In this document: positions 59,817-64,000 of the stretch, one piece after another
Numbering within the stretch: the stretch's first letter is position 1
Layout of the letters: the number at the start of each line of letters is the position of its first letter
Source of the DNA: an uncultured Prevotella sp.
GTDB lineage: Bacteria; Bacteroidota; Bacteroidia; Bacteroidales; Bacteroidaceae
Length of the DNA: 64,000 nucleotides
Direction: 5' to 3'
NCBI GenBank assembly: GCA_944319915.1
Contig: CALUEY010000010.1
Span: 1-64,000 of the forward strand
Notes under the pieces: model-generated
Seen by the model: only the letters and a program-made list of their open reading frames with translations
Told to the model about the DNA's origin: nothing
Database searches by the model: none
Made by a program: the position numbers and the translations under genes

Positions 59817-60881
59817 ATGAAACATTCAAGGTTGATAAGGCGTATGTCGGCCACGGCACTGCTCCTTGCCACAGGCGCGGGCTGCTTGCTGGCCCAGGAG
59901 GGCGGCGTGAGCGTGTCGATGGATCGCTTCTTCATAGCCCCGGGAGGCACAGCCACCGTCTATGTGAACATGGACAACGACGTGGACGTGTCGTCGGTGA
60001 CCGGCACCATAGTGCTGCCCGAGGGGCTTAGCTTCGTGGCCGCAGGCGAAGGCAACGCCAAGGTGTGCGCCGCCACAGAGCGTTCGGCCGAGGGCGCCAT
60101 AGTGCAGCTCACAGGCTCTGACACCGTGGGCAAGCTGCTCGTTACCAACTCTGAGCCGTTGAGCGGAAACAGCGGGGCCATACTCGCATTCGACATAGAG
60201 GCTGCCGACGAGCTGCCGGCCTCTGCGACGATAACGCTTAGCGGCTTCAAGGGCGCGCGAGGCACCGAGGCTTACGTTATGGACGACAGCCGCGGCATGG
60301 CCGTGAACGAGGACAACAGGATTACCATGGCCATGGGCGACATAGCCGTGGCCCCTGGCCAGAAGGCCACCGTGAGCGTGGAACTGCAGAACGAGGCCGA
60401 GCTTGAGAACCTGCAGTGCGACATCACGCTGCCCCAAGGACTTACGCTCGAGGAGGGCAGTTTTGCACCCACTGAGCGGCTCAACAGCTCTTACAGCTTC
60501 AGGGCCGGCTCGCTGGCCGACGGCACTGTGCGCGTGGTGCTCTTCTCCATGCCGCAGGGTGGCGTTCACAGCACCATCAGCGGCACCAGCGGCCCACTGT
60601 TCACCTTTGGCGTGACGGCCACCGAGGAGCTGCCCGAGACGGCAAACATCAAGCTTAGCAACATAATCGCGGCAAGCCCGGAGGCCGTTGGCTATTATGC
60701 CGACGATGCCGAGGCCAGTGTAACGAACTCTGTGCTGACCGGCATCAGCGGAGTGAACGCCCAGGGCAAGTACTCGCAGGAAATCTACACCGTTGGCGGT
60801 GTTCGCACGGAGACAACCACGCAGGGCGTGAACATCATCCGCAAGGACGACGGCACGGTGGTAAAGGTTTACAAGAAATGA
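59817..60881 (+). CDS. secreted protein with two cohesin-like domains and T9SS-like tail
   Basis: This 354-aa protein has a signal peptide (to about residue 26). The two beta-sandwich domains (about 28-165 and 168-295) share the cohesin pattern: VSMDRFFIAPGGTATVYVNM and ITMAMGDIAVAPGQKATVSV at the start of each domain. Each continues with TGTIVLPEGL or CDITLPQGLTLE, then GAILAFDIEA or GPLFTFGVTA. The C-terminus (about 312-354; YSQEIYTVGGVRTE ... VVKVYKK) resembles tails of T9SS cargo or surface-anchored proteins. It follows the dockerin gene by 90 bp and has no promoter box of its own. Likely role: surface receptor holding two dockerin proteins. The cohesin call rests on pattern, not on a profile search. 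Confidence 0.7.
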   Translation: MKHSRLIRRMSATALLLATGAGCLLAQEGGVSVSMDRFFIAPGGTATVYVNMDNDVDVSSVTGTIVLPEGLSFVAAGEGNAKVCAATERSAEGAIVQLTGSDTVGKLLVTNSEPLSGNSGAILAFDIEAADELPASATITLSGFKGARGTEAYVMDDSRGMAVNEDNRITMAMGDIAVAPGQKATVSVELQNEAELENLQCDITLPQGLTLEEGSFAPTERLNSSYSFRAGSLADGTVRVVLFSMPQGGVHSTISGTSGPLFTFGVTATEELPETANIKLSNIIAASPEAVGYYADDAEASVTNSVLTGISGVNAQGKYSQEIYTVGGVRTETTTQGVNIIRKDDGTVVKVYKK

Positions 60882-60944
60882 CACATACCGGCATTGGTGA
60901 ATGTTGGTTTTATTAATGATAGAAACATATAGAGTACTTACGGG

Positions 60945-60979
60945 GCGCGCGGTGCTGTGACAGCACTGCGCGCTTTTTT
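60945..60979 (+). terminator. strong terminator after the cohesin gene
   Basis: A 13-bp stem (GCGCGCGGTGCTG with CAGCACTGCGCGC, one G-T pair), loop TGA, then TTTTTTG. Confidence 0.9.
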
Positions 60980-61054
60980 GGGCCTAAGCGCTAGTTGCGA
61001 CTTTGAAGTATTGTTTTTTGATGCCCAATCTTTCGCTTTTTAAGCGGAATTTAG

Positions 61055-61062
61055 TAATTTTG
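61055..61062 (+). promoter_or_regulatory. -7 box TAATTTTG of cstA
   Basis: Lies 45 bp before ATG 61108, followed by CGGTTGC. Confidence 0.6.
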
Positions 61063-61107
61063 CGGTTGCTTGTAAGCTGAAGCGGAGTTTTAATTACTAA
61101 ATAGAAT

Positions 61108-62556
61108 ATGATAACATTTTGCTTGAGTATGGTGGCCCTCGTGGTGGGCTACCTTGTCTATGGCCGCGTGGTGGAGCGCATCTTCGCCCCCGACGGGCGG
61201 CCAACCCCTGCCGTGAGCATGGCCGACGGCGTGGACTACGTGGTGCTGCCGGGGTGGAAAATCTTCATGATCCAGTTTCTCAACATCGCAGGCACCGGCC
61301 CCATCTTCGGCGCGATAATGGGCGCCAAGTTCGGCCCCTCGGCCTACCTGTGGATTGTGCTGGGCTGCATCTTCGCCGGGGCCGTGCACGACTACCTCAG
61401 CGGCATGCTCTCAGTGCGCCACGGCGGGGCGGGCCTGCCCGAGCTTGTGGGCCGCTACCTGGGCCAGCGTACAAAGAAGGTGATGCTCGTCTTCTCGGTG
61501 TTCCTGCTCCTCATGGTGGGCGCGGTGTTCGTTTACAGCCCTGCGCTCATACTGGGCAAGCTCTGCGGCGACGGGCTTACGTGGGTTTACGCCTGGTGCA
61601 TAATCATCTTCGCCTACTACTTCCTGGCCACCATGCTGCCCATCGACAAGATAATAGGGCGCATCTACCCCATCTTCGCCATCGCCATGCTCTTCATGGC
61701 CGTGGCATTGATGGCCGTGCTGCTGGTAAAGTGGCCTCAGCTGCCCGAGCTTACCGACGGGCTGGCCAACATGAACCCATCGGCCGGCCCAATATTCCCT
61801 TGCCTGTTCATCACAATAGCCTGCGGGGCCATCAGCGGCTTCCACGCCACGCAAAGCCCGCTCATGGCGCGCTGCATGAAGAGCGAGCGGCAGGGGCGTC
61901 CCCTGTTCTACGGTGCAATGATAACCGAGGGCGTGGTGGCGCTGATATGGGCCACGGTGTCGATGTACTTCTTCTACGGCGGCGCGGCCGGCGAGCTGGG
62001 GCTGCCCGCCACGCTGCAGGCCCCCGAGGTGGTCACGGAGGTGTCGCAGGGCTGGCTGGGCGTGTTCGGCGGGGCGCTGGCCATACTCGGGGTGGTGGCC
62101 GCCCCAATAACGAGCGGCGACACGGCGCTGCGCAGCGCGCGGCTCATCATAGCCGAGTTCCTGCACATTGAGCAGCACTCCATACGCCGCCGCATTTACA
62201 TCTGCGTGCCGGTGTTTGCCTTTACGCTCGCCCTGCTGTGGTATAACATAGCCGACGAGGACGGCTTCAACGTGATATGGAACTACTTTGGCTGGGCCAA
62301 CCAAACGCTGGCCGTGTTCACCCTTTGGACCGTCACCGTGTATCTCGTGCGCCACGGCAAGCCGTTCGTGATAACCCTCCTGCCCGCCATGTTCATGACG
62401 GCAGTGTGCACGGCGTTCCTGCTCATTTCGGGCAACGCCTTCGGCCTGCCCACGGTGGTGGGCTATATGGCTGCCGTGTTGGCCTTCATCATCTCCGGCC
62501 TGCTTTTCGCCCTTTGGTACAGGGGCTATAGGGATAAGGACGGCGCAGGGGAGTGA
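61108..62556 (+). CDS. cstA: CstA-family carbon starvation / pyruvate or peptide transporter
   Basis: This 482-aa inner-membrane protein has about 13 hydrophobic helices. It has typical CstA segments: GVDYVVLPGWKIFMIQFLNIAGTGPIFGAIMGAKFGP near the N-terminus, AGAVHDYLSGMLSVRHGG, ISGFHATQSPLMARC and APITSGDTALRSARLIIAE. The family imports pyruvate or peptides during carbon limitation. It is the short form found in Bacteroidetes (E. coli CstA is about 700 aa). Single gene. Confidence 0.9.
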   Translation: MITFCLSMVALVVGYLVYGRVVERIFAPDGRPTPAVSMADGVDYVVLPGWKIFMIQFLNIAGTGPIFGAIMGAKFGPSAYLWIVLGCIFAGAVHDYLSGMLSVRHGGAGLPELVGRYLGQRTKKVMLVFSVFLLLMVGAVFVYSPALILGKLCGDGLTWVYAWCIIIFAYYFLATMLPIDKIIGRIYPIFAIAMLFMAVALMAVLLVKWPQLPELTDGLANMNPSAGPIFPCLFITIACGAISGFHATQSPLMARCMKSERQGRPLFYGAMITEGVVALIWATVSMYFFYGGAAGELGLPATLQAPEVVTEVSQGWLGVFGGALAILGVVAAPITSGDTALRSARLIIAEFLHIEQHSIRRRIYICVPVFAFTLALLWYNIADEDGFNVIWNYFGWANQTLAVFTLWTVTVYLVRHGKPFVITLLPAMFMTAVCTAFLLISGNAFGLPTVVGYMAAVLAFIISGLLFALWYRGYRDKDGAGE

Positions 62557-62668
62557 ACCCGCGGTGGCGTAGTGCAATCTCTTCTTTCGCGATGCTCAAC
62601 CGTTTGATGTCCAGGTGCTTGCAAAGCTGGGCAGGAGATGGAGGTGCAGGGTGATTGGGGTTAATACT

Positions 62669-62749
62669 CTTACAATTCATGTTGTACGTGAAAAGTCGGT
62701 GGACTATATACATTGCTGTTCCCCGAGGGCACGTTGCATGAATTGTAAG
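62669..62749. repeat. 13-bp inverted repeat upstream of the Fic remnant
   Basis: CTTACAATTCATG (62669-62681) and its exact complement CATGAATTGTAAG (62737-62749) flank 55 nt. This could be a structured leader or the ends of a decayed small element. No other gene is seen in the gap 62557-62787. Confidence 0.6.
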
Positions 62750-62787
62750 AAGGCTTGTTGTGAGATGGCAAGCAAGGGCCTAAGAAA

Positions 62788-63186
62788 ATGGGGTTGACTT
62801 TTGTCCATATACCGCCGGTGTATGCAGACATCCCTGGATTCATATTGCAGCTATGTTCTTTTTTCAACGGGAATGAGGACGGCAAGTTTTTCATACATCC
62901 CATCATGCGTGGCATAATCATACATTTCATGCTTGCATACATGCATCCGTTTGCAGATGGGAATGGCAGGACAGCACGTGAGGTTTTTTATTGGTATATG
63001 CTGAAACAGGGGTATTGGTTGACGGAATACTTGTCAATATCAAGGATAATATCACGTTCAAAGAAATCATACGAAAAGGCGTTCCTTTACTCTGAAGCCG
63101 ACGGGAATCACATTGGCTATTTCGTTTCTTACATAAAAGGTGAGAAGTTCGATGAAATTGTAAGCACCTTGCACGGACTTCCTTAA
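62788..63186 (+). pseudogene. Fic-domain protein, N-terminally truncated
   Basis: 132 aa are encoded from ATG 62788. The complete active-site motif HPFADGNGRTAR is present, with IMRGIIIHFMLAYM before it and the helix FYWYMLKQGYWLTEYLSIS after. Fic proteins transfer AMP or related groups to target proteins. Full-length relatives are about 300-400 aa, with an N-terminal domain and an inhibitory motif, absent here. The C-terminal third is also missing. It could be a remnant or an unusually short toxin-like form. It is AT-rich compared with its neighbours, suggesting separate origin. Confidence 0.7.
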
Positions 63187-63222
63187 ATAGAATCGGTCAT
63201 TGGACTGCCTAATGCCTTTTCC

Positions 63223-63405
63223 TTGGGCAGTGTTTGGCTTTCCAAGTGCTTCCGTCGGGCCTGCGGCATCTTGTCAGTCGCTTTGTCCATGCGTAGCTAT
63301 CTACTCTTTCAACAAGGGGAATCGCCAATCTGCACGCGGGCAGAACGAAATCACTTTGGCCTCCAATGGCCGATTCGGGTTAATTGGGAAAATATTGAAG
63401 AGTAA
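63223..63405 (+). CDS. 60-residue ORF, unrecognised, probably a gene fragment
   Basis: An open frame from ATG 63223 encodes a Cys/Ser-containing N-terminal half and a more protein-like end (RNHFGLQWPIRVNWENIEE). It follows the Fic remnant by 36 bp on the same strand. I cannot assign a family, and it may be noncoding. The rest of 63187-63522 holds nothing I can identify. Confidence 0.25.
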   Translation: MGSVWLSKCFRRACGILSVALSMRSYLLFQQGESPICTRAERNHFGLQWPIRVNWENIEE

Positions 63406-63522
63406 TAAACCAGTAGTGAATGGCAATGTTCGAATTGCTGCATCGCCATTCTTTTGTGGCTATCGTTGTCATTTCCAGCGTCTCTGTAGGCTGTGGACGC
63501 AAGCACGTGATGCGTAACATTG

Positions 63523-64000
63523 TCATTGATGGCAGTCTGTTCCCTCCCTCAGCAGTTCCACCATTATTCTCGCTGCATTGGTGGGCGCGCCGGGCTTGCC
63601 GAGGCGGCGGCGCACCTCTGAGTAGCCGTCGAGCATAGGCTGGCGGCCATGGCCGCCGGGCAGGATGGCGTTGAGGGCGGCGCGCATGTTGGCCACAGAG
63701 AACGTGTCGGCAACAAGCTCGGGCACCACATCGCGCCCGGCGATGAGGTTTACGAGCGAGATGTACTTCACCTTCAATATGTGGCGGCGCAGGAAAGCGA
63801 TGAACTTTGGCAGCGGGGTCTTGTAGCACACGGCCTGCGGAACGCCGAAGAGGGCGGTTTCGAGCGTGGCCGTGCCGCTGGTGACGAGCGCGGCGGAGGC
63901 ATGGGCGAGCAGGGGATACGTCTGGTTGTAGACCACAGCCACGCCCGACCCGGCAACGAACGGCTCGTAGTAGGCAGGCTCAATGCCCGGCGCGGCGGCC
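63523..64000 (-). CDS. lpxB: lipid-A-disaccharide synthase, C-terminal part (cut by window edge)
   Basis: The frame is open from the window edge to a stop at 63523 (158 codons). It carries the LpxB C-terminal motifs ALVTSGTATLETALFGVPQAVCYKT and VKYISLVNLIAG, followed by ELVAD. LpxB joins UDP-diacylglucosamine and lipid X in lipid A synthesis. The N-terminal half and start lie beyond 64000. Confidence 0.9.
   Translation of the reverse strand, partial: AAAPGIEPAYYEPFVAGSGVAVVYNQTYPLLAHASAALVTSGTATLETALFGVPQAVCYKTPLPKFIAFLRRHILKVKYISLVNLIAGRDVVPELVADTFSVANMRAALNAILPGGHGRQPMLDGYSEVRRRLGKPGAPTNAARIMVELLREGTDCHQ

Overview
The window is chromosomal DNA from a fairly GC-rich member of the Bacteroidales, most like Prevotellaceae. 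The evidence is the TAnnTTTG -7 promoter boxes before most transcription units, the absence of clear Shine-Dalgarno sites, a SprA-type T9SS translocon gene, meso-diaminopimelate dehydrogenase, the dxs-trkA-trkH order, WG-repeat lipoproteins, and secreted proteins ending in a basic 'GGKKVVKR'-like tail. No rRNA, tRNA or CRISPR array was seen.

Layout. 1-6.2 kb is an eroded accessory region: a possible transposase tail, a tiny ORF, a frameshifted zinc-ribbon/DUF805 gene, three lipoproteins (two are WG-repeat paralogues), a CapA remnant and a twice-frameshifted membrane regulator. 6.2-20.65 kb is a minus-strand unit bounded by direct repeats, each made of a dispersed intergenic repeat plus the 3' end of panE. 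Inside are a TPR/HTH membrane regulator, a DUF3244-like secreted protein, a secreted transglutaminase-like protein, and three pairs of lipoprotein plus large MG2-like ('YLH(F/L)DN') protein. A membrane-protein stub, cut off by the duplicated panE end, closes the operon. 20.5-30.3 kb holds panE, dxs-trkA-trkH, manA, an ATPase/DUF4435 pair resembling PARIS anti-phage modules, and an EamA transporter. 30.5-44 kb holds sprA, ruvA, ddh and a large secreted pectinesterase. 44-56 kb holds nadB, dacB-mscS, etfB-etfA-acyl-CoA dehydrogenase and rmuC-sfp-dinB. 56.7-60.9 kb encodes a secreted helical protein with a C-terminal dockerin, followed by a protein with two cohesin-like domains and a T9SS-like tail. 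The right end has cstA, a Fic remnant, an unknown ORF and the 3' part of lpxB.

The most interesting items are these. (1) A six-copy family of about 175-220 bp intergenic repeats, each with 3-5 tandem 22-bp units centred on AAACGGCCCGTTT, all in the same orientation. (2) The 14-kb lipoprotein/MG2/transglutaminase operon between panE-derived direct repeats, with a 154-bp perfect repeat that turns one lipoprotein/MG2 pair into an excisable cassette. (3) The adjacent dockerin and cohesin genes next to T9SS components. (4) The ATPase/DUF4435 pair. (5) Two promoters with G7-8 tracts that could be phase-variable.

All calls were made by reading sequence and translations. No similarity search was run, so family names rest on visible motifs and gene order.
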